Shown: positions 1-6,027, counted from the first letter of the stretch. The stretch is 9,534 bases of DNA from an uncultured Alistipes sp. (GCA_910586375.1 CAJUIE010000063.1:1-9534); one strand, 5' to 3'. A program made the numbers and translations. The notes: generated by a model from the sequence alone, not told the origin.

Positions 1-126
1 CGAGCCGCAGCCACCCCCGGCGAAGGCTTTTTCGCAACGCTTTAGCGTTGTCTCTTCGGCGGCATCACGCCTGTGGCGTGCCCCCCCCCGGCCGCCGAAG
101 AGAAAATTTTCACGGGCTGCGGCTCT
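1..126. repeat. Nested inverted-repeat element with cloverleaf-like folding
   Basis: Seen directly: an outer 11-bp perfect inverted repeat (GAGCCGCAGCC at 2-12 with GGCTGCGGCTC at 115-125) encloses three adjacent hairpins. These are a 4-bp stem (21-24 with 31-34), a 6-bp stem CAACGC/GCGTTG (35-40 with 45-50, loop TTTA), and a 13-bp perfect stem (51-63 with 91-103) whose apical part has another 6-bp hairpin CACGCC/GGCGTG (66-71 with 75-80) and a run of nine C (81-89). The hairpins abut with no unpaired base at 34/35 and 50/51. CCCCGG at 15-20 could also pair with CCGGGG at 131-136, outside the outer stem. No coding sequence is recognised here. It could be a structured RNA, a REP- or MITE-like palindromic repeat, or a complex terminator; the sequence alone does not decide. 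Its left boundary may lie outside the window. Confidence 0.7.
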
Positions 127-168
127 GGTTCCGGGGAGGGGCAATGACCGGATTAGCGAAATAAGGTT

Positions 169-186
169 ATGGGCTTTGCAGCCTAT
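169..186 (-). terminator. Possible weak hairpin at the end of the FISUMP remnant
   Basis: Bases 169-175 can pair with 180-186 (seven pairs, one of them G-T) around a 4-base loop. The hairpin touches the stop codon of the minus-strand remnant and is followed on that strand by a moderately T-rich stretch with no clean T run. It may be an old terminator of the once-intact gene, but the stem is short and the call is weak. Confidence 0.25.
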
Positions 187-431
187 TATCGAAATCCCGA
201 CTTGTTGTCGGGCACGCAGCGAACGGGGAAAGCGTCCGCACGGGTGTAATTGCCCTCGGGGCTCACGTAGGAACCGTTGAAGCCCAAGCTCGATCCGTAC
301 TCGCTCGACGCCGAGTGAGGCGCACTGCTCCAGGCGACTCCGCTTTTACCTTCCCGACGGTCGGATTTCTGCCGAGGCTTTTTGTGAAAACCCGAAGCGG
401 GGCAGAAGTCGGTAGCCCTTCTTTTCAGCCA
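186..431 (-). pseudogene. Degraded C-terminal fragment of a FISUMP (Fibrobacter major paralogous domain) protein
   Basis: The minus-strand frame ending with TAA at 188-186 encodes, near its end, GFNGSYVSPEGNYTRADAF followed by PVRCV. Upstream lie WSS (332-324) and CPASGF (about 404-387). This order, xPAxGF/Y ... WSS ... F(N)xxYVSP ... RADxFPVRCV, is what I know from the C-terminus of FISUMP-type (TIGR02145) surface proteins of Bacteroidota. Only about 80 codons resemble the family. The frame stays open upstream to about 499, where an in-frame TGA lies inside the next operon's terminator hairpin, and no ATG occurs in it. The stretch between CPASGF and WSS is rich in K and R and unlike the family's usual Gly/Tyr-rich sequence, which suggests frame decay. 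I infer a truncated, untranslated relic. The family call is from recall, not a search. Confidence 0.6.
196..212. repeat. Short palindrome CCCGAC-N5-GTCGGG inside the end of the FISUMP remnant
   Basis: CCCGAC (196-201) and GTCGGG (207-212) form a perfect 6-bp stem with loop TTGTT. It encodes the PDNKSG residues that follow the family-typical RCV ending, so the last residues of the remnant may come from a small palindromic repeat that was inserted or has replaced the original stop. That origin is inference. Confidence 0.5.
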
Positions 432-480
432 TTGTTGAGGGATATTTCGTCGTTTGCTGTCCGAAAGCCTGGGGCTAAAT

Positions 481-521
481 ACAGAGAGCGGGGATTTTCA
501 TCGAAAATCCCCGCTCTCTGT
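481..521 (-). terminator. Strong terminator-type hairpin after the AsmA-family gene
   Basis: ACAGAGAGCGGGGATTTTC (481-499) and its exact reverse complement (503-521) form a 19-bp perfect stem with a 3-base loop. The hairpin begins 11 bases after the stop codon of the minus-strand AsmA-family gene. The stem is GC-rich at the base and middle and A/T-rich at the tip; the T stretch after it is short and broken on the minus strand. It is the only strong palindrome at the end of this operon and probably ends its transcription. Being nearly symmetric, it may also stop transcripts coming from the left on the plus strand. Confidence 0.8.
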
Positions 522-532
522 TCTGAATCCGG

Positions 533-3274
533 TTACTCCGCGTTCCGGGACGATAATTTCTCGATTTTTGCCTCTGCTTCGGCCGTTAGTTTGGTTGCTT
601 GCTTTTCCGCTTCGGCCGTAAGCTTCTGTGCCTGTTTTTGTGCCTCGGCGACGATCTTTTCTCCGGCTTTTTCGGCCGCCAATTTGGCTATAGCCCCCTT
701 CTTGGCCGCTTCGGTTACAAGTTTGTCTTTTTGTTTCTGAGCTTCGGCTACTAATTTCTCACCTGCCTGCTGCGCTTGGGATACCAGTTTTTCACCGGCT
801 CGTTGCGCTTCGGCCCGTAGGTTGGCGGCCTGTTTTTCGATCTCGGCAGAGAGCGATTCGCTGCCCGTGAGTTTCTGTATTTGTTTGTCGATGACGTTTT
901 GCACCGCCTGCTCGATTGCCTCCTTTACGCCGAGGGTGATTTTGGGTGATGCAAACGTGCCGCCGATCTTTACATCGAGCGACTCCAGCACTCCGTTTGC
1001 TTTGGTCGGCATCGATACCCGGGCAGTGTAGTCGATGGTCTGGTCGAGGCCCGTCGAACCCGACAAGTTGACGGTTGTATTGCCCAATTTCAGGTCGAAG
1101 GGTTGCGTCGTTACGCGACCGTTTCGGATTGCGAAGCGGATTGCTACATTCTTAGCCTCTATTTTTCGCAATGCGTCGTTTTTCAGTGCTTTAGCCAAGG
1201 CGTCGAACGCCTCGATGTTTTGCACCCGGATGTTGGCCGAGCGTATTTCGCCTGTTGCGTCTACCGATTGAAGTTCGGGCGACATGCCGGCTCCGAAGGC
1301 GGTGGACAGGTTGAGCGAGAGTGAGTAGTCACCGCCCGTCTTGGCGAAGACAGGCACGAGTTGTTGCACAAGCTGTGTTTGTTCGAAAGTCTTTGCAAAC
1401 GAAGCCTCTGTAAGGTTCATTTGAAGTTTCAGTTGAGGCCGTGCCGGATTTTCGGCCGAGGAGTAGCGCCCCGATGCCGATGCCTGGCCTCCGAAGAGCC
1501 TCAGCTTCAGTTTGTCAAGCGAGAGTGCTCCGCCCTTCATGCGCATTTCTCCCGTCAGCTCCGTGATGGACATCTCGGCGAAGAGTACCTTGTGCAGTTC
1601 GGTGTGGAGCGACAGATCGAGGTTTTTGGGTATGACGAGCGTCTGCATAGGTTCCGCAGCAGCTTCGGCCTCTGGCTCGGCTGAGGTCTCGGAGGCTGGC
1701 AGGGCCTCTATGATTTCGTTCAGGTCGAGCAGCCTGGATTTCACGTAGAGCCGTCCCGAAAGAGCGTCGCCGCGTAGCAGATAGCCCAGGTAGCCAGTCA
1801 GTTGGCCGTTGGCCGTCAGATCGCTGCGTCCTGCCGTAATGCCGAAGTCGCCCAGTGTCATACTCTGGGGTGTGATGGTCGCCGCAGCACGGCGGATATG
1901 TATTGCAGGCAGATTTTCGACTGCGAGGTCCACACCTTCGACAACGAACGTTCCCGAGGCTGTGATCCGCTCGTAGCGCTGTTTCCCGATGTCGGACATA
2001 CGGCCCGAAGCCTTGAGGTCGGCCGTGATTTCACCGTCCAGGTCCATCCCTTTCTCCAACGGATAGACCTCCTTGATGGCTCCCAGATCGACATGCCCGA
2101 CGACCGAAGTCCGGAATGTAGGGTCGCTGACGATGTTGGTGGCATAGAACGTGGCGGCTACCGACTGGCCCGCCATGCGGAGCGAGCATTTCGAAAGATC
2201 GATTTCTGTGCGGTTCATCGCCCCGCCGGGATTGGCTATGCGGGCAGCGACCTGGATGTCGGTGACGGCTTTGGGCAGCGACGAGTACTGGAAGCTGCCG
2301 TCGCGCACTCCGAACCGGAGTTCAAAGGCTGGCAACGACGCCTCGCGCATCTCTCCTTTGGCCCACAGCGCCAGGTCGAGCTGTCCTGCGGCTGAAAGAT
2401 TGCGGAAGTCGCGTGTGTAGAAAGCAGGAATGAGCGAGAGCACGTCTTTGAAGGCGACGCGCTCACAGGCGGCTTTCATATCCAGTGCCAGCGCCTCGTC
2501 GCGCAGCTCAACCCAGCCGTCGAGTCCCAGTTCAATGGCATTGAGGCGCAACGTGTTGTCAGAGAGTGTGTAGCGGTTGTTTGCCAGGTCGGCAGCAATG
2601 ACGGCCTTGAGTTCTGCCTCGGCATCGTTCAACATGGGAATACCTCCCGAAATGACTGTTAATCCCCTGGCATTCAGGCGTAGTGACAGGTCAGTCTGCT
2701 CGGCGGACAGATCGCCCCGCAGGCGTAGCGAAAGCGGCGAAATGGAGCAGTGCAGACGTGTGGAGTCGTCTTCGTAACGGATCGTGGCCTTATCGATCCG
2801 GAAGTCGCGCACCGAGAGACGGAAGGCCGATGTCTGCACGTCGGGGCTCTCCTTTTCCTCCTCGGGTTCTTCGTCGGTGGGCTTCATGATGTCCCAGTTG
2901 ACGGCTCCGTCGGCCCTTTTATGGGCGTGAAGGGCCGGGGCGTCGAGGATGATCTTCGTGACTTCGAATCCTTCGTCGCTGAAGAGCGATATAAGGTTTA
3001 CGACGACCGAAATGCGGTTGGCGGCGACGATGGTGTCGCCTTCGAACCGCTCAATCCCCACGAGCGTCAACCCCCGCAATTCGAGTGAAGCGTGAGGGAG
3101 ATGGCGCAAAAGGCTGATGTCCAGATTTTCGAAATCGAGGCGGGCATTCAGCATGGCGTTCGCCTCGCGCTTGACGATTTGGCTTACCTTGCCCCGCAGT
3201 GCCAGGGGAACTACGATGGTGGCAAGCAGCAACGCAGCCACGATGGCGGTCGCAATTTTCAGCAATTTTTTCAT
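533..3274 (-). CDS. AsmA-family envelope protein with a repetitive charged C-terminal tail
   Basis: This 913-residue protein starts with a positively charged N-terminus and one membrane segment (MKKLLKIATAIVAALLLATI onwards, about 5-27), so it is probably anchored in the inner membrane with the rest in the periplasm. The opening after the anchor (xFENLDISLLRHLPHASLELRGL, about 47-70) and the later alternation of short beta strands are typical of AsmA/TamB-like proteins, a family linked to outer-membrane biogenesis and phospholipid traffic. The AsmA C-terminal-like region covers about 555-785 (AEMSITELTGEMRM, VSMPTK, LDVKIGGTFASPKITLG). Two low-complexity linkers interrupt it: acidic at about 133-146 and Ala/Glu-rich at about 527-542. 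From about 810 to the end it is an Ala/Glu/Lys/Gln-rich helical repeat. The ATG at 3274 overlaps the stop of the upstream GNAT gene (ATGA), implying one operon and translational coupling. The family is secure; the precise role and substrate are not known. Confidence 0.88.
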   Translation of the reverse strand: MKKLLKIATAIVAALLLATIVVPLALRGKVSQIVKREANAMLNARLDFENLDISLLRHLPHASLELRGLTLVGIERFEGDTIVAANRISVVVNLISLFSDEGFEVTKIILDAPALHAHKRADGAVNWDIMKPTDEEPEEEKESPDVQTSAFRLSVRDFRIDKATIRYEDDSTRLHCSISPLSLRLRGDLSAEQTDLSLRLNARGLTVISGGIPMLNDAEAELKAVIAADLANNRYTLSDNTLRLNAIELGLDGWVELRDEALALDMKAACERVAFKDVLSLIPAFYTRDFRNLSAAGQLDLALWAKGEMREASLPAFELRFGVRDGSFQYSSLPKAVTDIQVAARIANPGGAMNRTEIDLSKCSLRMAGQSVAATFYATNIVSDPTFRTSVVGHVDLGAIKEVYPLEKGMDLDGEITADLKASGRMSDIGKQRYERITASGTFVVEGVDLAVENLPAIHIRRAAATITPQSMTLGDFGITAGRSDLTANGQLTGYLGYLLRGDALSGRLYVKSRLLDLNEIIEALPASETSAEPEAEAAAEPMQTLVIPKNLDLSLHTELHKVLFAEMSITELTGEMRMKGGALSLDKLKLRLFGGQASASGRYSSAENPARPQLKLQMNLTEASFAKTFEQTQLVQQLVPVFAKTGGDYSLSLNLSTAFGAGMSPELQSVDATGEIRSANIRVQNIEAFDALAKALKNDALRKIEAKNVAIRFAIRNGRVTTQPFDLKLGNTTVNLSGSTGLDQTIDYTARVSMPTKANGVLESLDVKIGGTFASPKITLGVKEAIEQAVQNVIDKQIQKLTGSESLSAEIEKQAANLRAEAQRAGEKLVSQAQQAGEKLVAEAQKQKDKLVTEAAKKGAIAKLAAEKAGEKIVAEAQKQAQKLTAEAEKQATKLTAEAEAKIEKLSSRNAE
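536..847 (-). repeat. Coding tandem repeat: 11-residue Ala/Glu/Lys units at the AsmA C-terminus
   Basis: Residues about 810-913 are built from degenerate 11-residue units such as AGEKLVSQAQQ, AGEKLVAEAQK, AGEKIVAEAQK, QAQKLTAEAEK and QATKLTAEAEA. They are matched at the DNA level by roughly 33-bp repeats around GCTTCGGCC-type words. An 11-residue period with K-L-(V/T)-x-E/Q spacing suggests a long amphipathic or right-handed coiled helix, as in hendecad coiled coils and apolipoprotein- or LEA-like segments. Repeat number could vary between strains by slippage. Confidence 0.75.
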
Positions 3275-3714
3275 GCCTGGTTATCCGTTTTACGGGCGAA
3301 AACCGTGGTTTCCACCTCTATGAATCCTTCCTTACGATAGAGTGCGCGGGCCGCTTCGCGTCCGGGGTGCGAGGTGAGCGACACTTCGGGGGCCCCGATG
3401 AGCGCTGCATGTGCCACGGCGGCACGCACCAATGCCGTGCCTGCTCCACGACCGCGGTAGGCTGTGTCGGTCACCACGTCCTCGATCCTCGCCTTGCGGC
3501 CCGAGGGGGTGTCGTACCACACTAAGGTTAGCATGCCGACCGGTGCTTCGTCGATCCGGGCCACGAAGAGTGCGGTGCAGGGATTTGCAATTATTTGATG
3601 CAAATCTTTGATGTCCAGTGTGTGAGGGTTGCGTGTGAGCTGAGGCAATAAAGCCGCGAGGGCTTCACGAAGCCCTCTGTCTGCCTGCTCTGCACGAACG
3701 ATTTCAAGTGCCAT
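3271..3714 (-). CDS. GNAT-family N-acetyltransferase
   Basis: This 147-residue protein has the usual length and layout of a single-domain GNAT enzyme, which moves an acetyl group from acetyl-CoA to an amine. The family core runs ALFVARIDEAPVGMLTLVWY (strands 2-4, about 48-67), then IEDVVTDTAYRGRGAGTALV (77-96) with the acetyl-CoA pyrophosphate-binding R-G-R-G-A-G at 87-92, and EAARALYRKEGF (120-131), the motif B end with the conserved Tyr. The substrate cannot be read from the sequence. I chose the ATG at 3714, not the in-frame TTG at 3735, because a promoter core (TAACTTTG) lies at 3740-3733 and would place the transcript start downstream of that TTG. The stop codon overlaps the start of the AsmA-family gene by four bases, so the two are co-transcribed. 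The pairing does not by itself show a shared function. Confidence 0.88.
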   Translation of the reverse strand: MALEIVRAEQADRGLREALAALLPQLTRNPHTLDIKDLHQIIANPCTALFVARIDEAPVGMLTLVWYDTPSGRKARIEDVVTDTAYRGRGAGTALVRAAVAHAALIGAPEVSLTSHPGREAARALYRKEGFIEVETTVFARKTDNQA

Positions 3715-3732
3715 GATGGACTTTTTTGTGGG

Positions 3733-3740
3733 CAAAGTTA
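3733..3740 (-). promoter_or_regulatory. Probable promoter -7 element for the GNAT-AsmA operon
   Basis: Read on the minus strand, 3740-3733 is TAACTTTG, a full match to the Bacteroidota primary sigma -7 pattern TAnnTTTG. It lies about 19 bases before the ATG at 3714, giving a very short leader. A clear TTTG at the -33 position is not visible, so the call rests on the -7 match and its position. Confidence 0.6.
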
Positions 3741-3783
3741 ATCTTTTTGCGGCAATCTGAGTTTCCGTTCCGGTTAAAAAGCG

Positions 3784-3791
3784 TATTTTTG
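3784..3791 (+). promoter_or_regulatory. Probable promoter -7 element for the BtuG/BtuB-like operon
   Basis: TATTTTTG at 3784-3791 matches TAnnTTTG. A weak -33 candidate (TTTC at 3762-3765) sits 18 bases upstream. Transcription would begin at about 3798, leaving a leader of about 40 bases before the ATG at 3838. It points away from the GNAT promoter some 45 bases to the left. Confidence 0.6.
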
Positions 3792-3797
3792 CACGGT

Positions 3798-3825
3798 TCG
3801 GGCCAGCGGAGCATGCCGCACCCGA
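3798..3825 (+). promoter_or_regulatory. Leader hairpin upstream of the BtuG-like gene
   Basis: TCGGG (3798-3802) pairs with CCCGA (3821-3825) and GCGG (3806-3809) with CCGC (3816-3819), giving nine base pairs around a 6-base loop, with CCA opposite A as the internal bulge. It begins almost at the predicted transcript start and ends 12 bases before the start codon, leaving the A-rich ribosome-binding region free. It may stabilise the 5' end of the mRNA or act as a protein-binding site. It is too small to be a known cobalamin riboswitch. Confidence 0.5.
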
Positions 3826-3837
3826 TAGTGAAAAAAG

Positions 3838-4980
3838 ATGTTTCGTTCCATCCGACGTAGTATCCGACGAATTGCCGTCTTGTGTGCGCTGTTGTTCGGC
3901 GCCGGGGCCTGCATGGACTATGGACCGCTCGATGAGGAGCCCATCGACCTGCCGCAGCGGGGGCTGTTCATCGTCTCGGAGGGCAACTTTACGTGGGACA
4001 ATGCCTCGCTCTCGTTCTACGACCCGGCGACCGGACGCGTGGAGAACGAAATTTTCCTCCGTGCCAACGGCATGAAGTTAGGCGACGTGGCCCAGTCGAT
4101 GACTTTGCACCGGGGACGTGGTTATGTGGTGGTCAACAACTCGGGCGCAGTTTACGTGGTCGATCCCACGAACTGCCGTCTTATGGGACTTATTGAAGGT
4201 GTCGTCTCGCCCCGTTATATCCATTTCCTGGATAATGACCCGACGAAAGCCTATCTCACCGACCTTTACGACGCCCGTATTGCGGTAGTTGATACGTCAA
4301 CCAACCGGATCCGCAGCCGTATTGACATGAACAGACACCGCTCGACCGAACAGATGGTCCAGTGGGGCGACTATGTGTTCGTCAATTGTTGGTCGTACGA
4401 TGATAAGATATTGGTGGTCGACACCACGACCGACCGGTTGGTCGACTCGATTCGCGTGGGGTGGCAGCCTACTTCGCTGGTGCTTGATCGTAACGGTAAG
4501 ATATGGACGGCGACCGACGGCACAAATGGCGAAGGTTCTGCCCTCTGGCGTATCGATGCCGCGACCCGGCGGATTGAGGAGTATTTCCCGCTTCCGGCCA
4601 ACACCCGCCCTTCGGAACTGACTCTCAACGCTGCGGGCGACGAGCTCTATTTTATCGCCCGCGATGTGTGGCGCATGTCGGTCGGGGCCGCGGCGCTGCC
4701 TGATGAGCCCTTTCTGCCTTATGCCGGGACCACTTACTATGGTCTGACTGTCGATCCTGAAACTTCGGAGGTCTACGTGGCCGATGCCATAGATTATATG
4801 CAGCGCGGCGTCGTTTATCGTTTCACGCCCGCGGGTGCTTGCATTGATACAATTCGGGTAGGAATCAATCCGGGAGCCTTCTGTTTCAAAGCGGGGGCAT
4901 CCAATCGGGCCGGAACCAGCGGAGACTTCGGCCTGTCCGACATAAAGGTTGAAAAATTTGGCAACAACGGCAGCCATTAG
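3838..4980 (+). CDS. BtuG-like DUF5074/YncE-type beta-propeller surface lipoprotein
   Basis: A 380-residue protein with a lipoprotein signal: Arg-rich start, hydrophobic run (12-24) and lipobox AGAC with lipidated Cys25. Repeating propeller-blade units follow: GLFIVSEGNFTWDNASLSFYD (42-62), GYVVVNNSGAVYVVD (95-109), KAYLTDLYDARIAVVDT (137-153), YVFVNCWSYDDKILVVDT (179-196), GKIWTATDG (220-228), ELYFIARDVWRM (269-280) and EVYVADAID (311-319). The SEGN, NNSG and SPRY patterns are those I know from DUF5074/YncE-family BtuG proteins, surface lipoproteins of Bacteroides that bind vitamin B12 very tightly and pass it to BtuB. The BtuB-like receptor two genes downstream supports that role. Ligand identity is inference: related proteins may bind other cofactors. 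The last 25 or so residues (about 355-380) extend past the final blade and look unstructured. It is the first gene of a four-gene operon. Confidence 0.82.
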   Translation: MFRSIRRSIRRIAVLCALLFGAGACMDYGPLDEEPIDLPQRGLFIVSEGNFTWDNASLSFYDPATGRVENEIFLRANGMKLGDVAQSMTLHRGRGYVVVNNSGAVYVVDPTNCRLMGLIEGVVSPRYIHFLDNDPTKAYLTDLYDARIAVVDTSTNRIRSRIDMNRHRSTEQMVQWGDYVFVNCWSYDDKILVVDTTTDRLVDSIRVGWQPTSLVLDRNGKIWTATDGTNGEGSALWRIDAATRRIEEYFPLPANTRPSELTLNAAGDELYFIARDVWRMSVGAAALPDEPFLPYAGTTYYGLTVDPETSEVYVADAIDYMQRGVVYRFTPAGACIDTIRVGINPGAFCFKAGASNRAGTSGDFGLSDIKVEKFGNNGSH

Positions 4981-4984
4981 GCTG

Positions 4985-5016
4985 GCGAGCCGCAGCCCCC
5001 GGATGCGGAGGCTCGC
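4985..5016 (+). repeat. Intergenic hairpin after the BtuG-like gene, sharing a 12-mer with the left-edge element
   Basis: GCGAGC (4985-4990) pairs with GCTCGC (5011-5016) and CGCA (4991-4994) with TGCG (5004-5007), with GAG bulged on the 3' side: ten pairs, starting five bases after the stop codon. CGAGCCGCAGCC at 4986-4997 is identical to bases 1-12 of the window. No T run follows on the plus strand, so it is more likely an mRNA-stability or processing hairpin, or a dispersed repeat, than a full terminator. It could reduce expression of the downstream genes relative to the first. Confidence 0.55.
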
Positions 5017-5064
5017 ACTTTGTGCTCGTCCCCGCTGACTGCGTCTCGAAAAAAAATAAAAATT

Positions 5065-5961
5065 ATGAAGCACAACGTCACCTTTGCCGTTGCCTTTCTG
5101 CTGGCGGCCTGCAACTCCGGCGAGGAGATTGTCTCGGCGCGTATAAGTGAACCCGTTGCCCGTGTCATTGAGTATGTCCCGGCGCCCGGACAGTTCATCA
5201 ATGAACCCAAGAGCGGTTTCGCGAATGTGACCACCCCCGAAGAGGCCCGGGCCTATGCCGAGCGGCGGCTGCAATCGGGTAATTACCTCTCGTTAGGCGG
5301 CTGGGGCGGTTATGTCGTGGCTGCTTTTGGTCGGAGCGTTCCGCCGTCGGACGACTACGAACTTTGGGTGCGAGGCAATACTTACGGCGAGAATACCTCG
5401 GAACCGGGTACGGTATGGGTGGCGCAGGATAGTGACGGTGATGGCTCTTCTGACGGAGAGACGTGGTACGAGTTACGTGGCAGCCGTTATGATGATCCGG
5501 CGACAATCCACGGTTATCGGATCGTTTACACCCGTGCGGCTGACGGAGAACCAATACCCTGGACCGATAACCGTGGCGGCAACGGCGCGGTGGGGCGTAT
5601 GGACGACTTCCACACCCAGCCCAATTACTACCCCGCATGGATCGGGGAGGACGAACTCGTCTTTGAGGGGGTGTGCTTGCCGTCGAACCTCTCCGAGAGT
5701 CAGATCGGCGGCCAGCTGGTTTGGGTGCTCACCTCCTTTGAGTGGGGCTATACCGACAATGTTTCGGCCGTGGCTGTGGGGCAGGTCAATCGCTTCCGCA
5801 TAGCCCATGCCGTGACGGCCGACGGTATGGCCGCTCAGCTCCCGTATGTGGACTTTATCAAAGTACAGACGGGGGTAAATGGCTGGAATCCCCTGACGGG
5901 CGAGGTCTCGACCGAGGTGTGCGGCATTGGCTGTTATCGTACCGCGACATCGGCGGAGTAA
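5065..5961 (+). CDS. Putative surface lipoprotein of the corrinoid-type uptake locus
   Basis: From the ATG at 5065 the product has 298 residues, with a short lipoprotein signal peptide ending in LAAC (lipid on Cys16). This start is chosen over the in-frame ATG at 5020 because it puts the signal peptide at the N-terminus and follows an A-rich stretch typical of Bacteroidota translation starts. The body opens with VIEYVPAPGQFINEP (35-49), then SLGGWGGYVVAAFGRSV (76-92), WVRGNTYGENTSEPGTVWVAQD (101-122), WYELRGS (134-140) and NYYPAWI (187-193). I associate this pattern with conserved surface proteins found next to BtuG/BtuB-like genes in Bacteroidota, sometimes annotated as PKD-like or cell surface proteins. 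Residues 122-132 (DSDGDGSSDGE) form a DxDxDG-type calcium loop. A second ligand-binding or complex-stabilising lipoprotein is plausible; no function is demonstrated. Two late cysteines (286, 290) lie near the C-terminus. Confidence 0.78.
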   Translation: MKHNVTFAVAFLLAACNSGEEIVSARISEPVARVIEYVPAPGQFINEPKSGFANVTTPEEARAYAERRLQSGNYLSLGGWGGYVVAAFGRSVPPSDDYELWVRGNTYGENTSEPGTVWVAQDSDGDGSSDGETWYELRGSRYDDPATIHGYRIVYTRAADGEPIPWTDNRGGNGAVGRMDDFHTQPNYYPAWIGEDELVFEGVCLPSNLSESQIGGQLVWVLTSFEWGYTDNVSAVAVGQVNRFRIAHAVTADGMAAQLPYVDFIKVQTGVNGWNPLTGEVSTEVCGIGCYRTATSAE

Positions 5962-5980
5962 AGGAAACTGCTTGTATTTT

Positions 5981-6027
5981 CCGGTCTTTCGGGCCGGTCG
6001 GGCCGCATCCCGCCCCGTGGAGGCTCG
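5981..6027 (+). repeat. Two consecutive hairpins in the gap before the TonB-dependent receptor gene
   Basis: The gap 5962-6099 holds CCGGTC/GGCCGG (5981-5986 with 5992-5997, one G-T pair) and then CGGGCC/GGCTCG (5999-6004 with 6022-6027, one G-T pair). The second resembles the hairpin at 4985-5016: both carry GCCGCA near the left arm and share GGAGGCTCG on the right (5007-5015 and 6019-6027). There is no clean T run afterwards and no convincing promoter before the ATG at 6100, so the receptor gene is probably read from the upstream promoter, with these hairpins affecting mRNA stability or partial termination. Confidence 0.45.

Noticed and set aside
144..164. Six-codon open frame after a G-rich stretch in the left region
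   Set aside because: Too short to support as a gene; Bacteroidota rarely use Shine-Dalgarno-like sequences and nothing else marks it as translated.
315..740. A 141-codon plus-strand open frame at the left
   Set aside because: It runs through the terminator hairpin and the antisense of the AsmA repeat tail; its Ser/Ala/Phe-rich repeats are just the mirror of that tail.
1802..2395. A 197-codon plus-strand open frame opposite the AsmA-family gene
   Set aside because: The AsmA reading frame has continuous family-like sequence here; the opposite frame has no recognisable domain and no promoter or initiation region.
3715..3735. TTG start giving the GNAT protein seven extra residues
   Set aside because: The promoter core at 3740-3733 overlaps it, and the family homology begins right after the ATG at 3714.
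3736..3837. Cobalamin riboswitch ahead of the uptake operon
   Set aside because: The leader after the predicted start is about 40 bases and none of the conserved core words I know is present.
5020..5064. Upstream in-frame ATG for the middle lipoprotein
   Set aside because: It would put 15 mostly polar residues before the lipoprotein signal peptide and lacks the A-rich initiation region present before 5065.
4297..5274. A 325-codon minus-strand open frame opposite the BtuG-like gene
   Set aside because: It crosses the stop of that gene and the start of the next, shows no family motifs, and is explained by the GC-rich codon pattern of the plus-strand genes.
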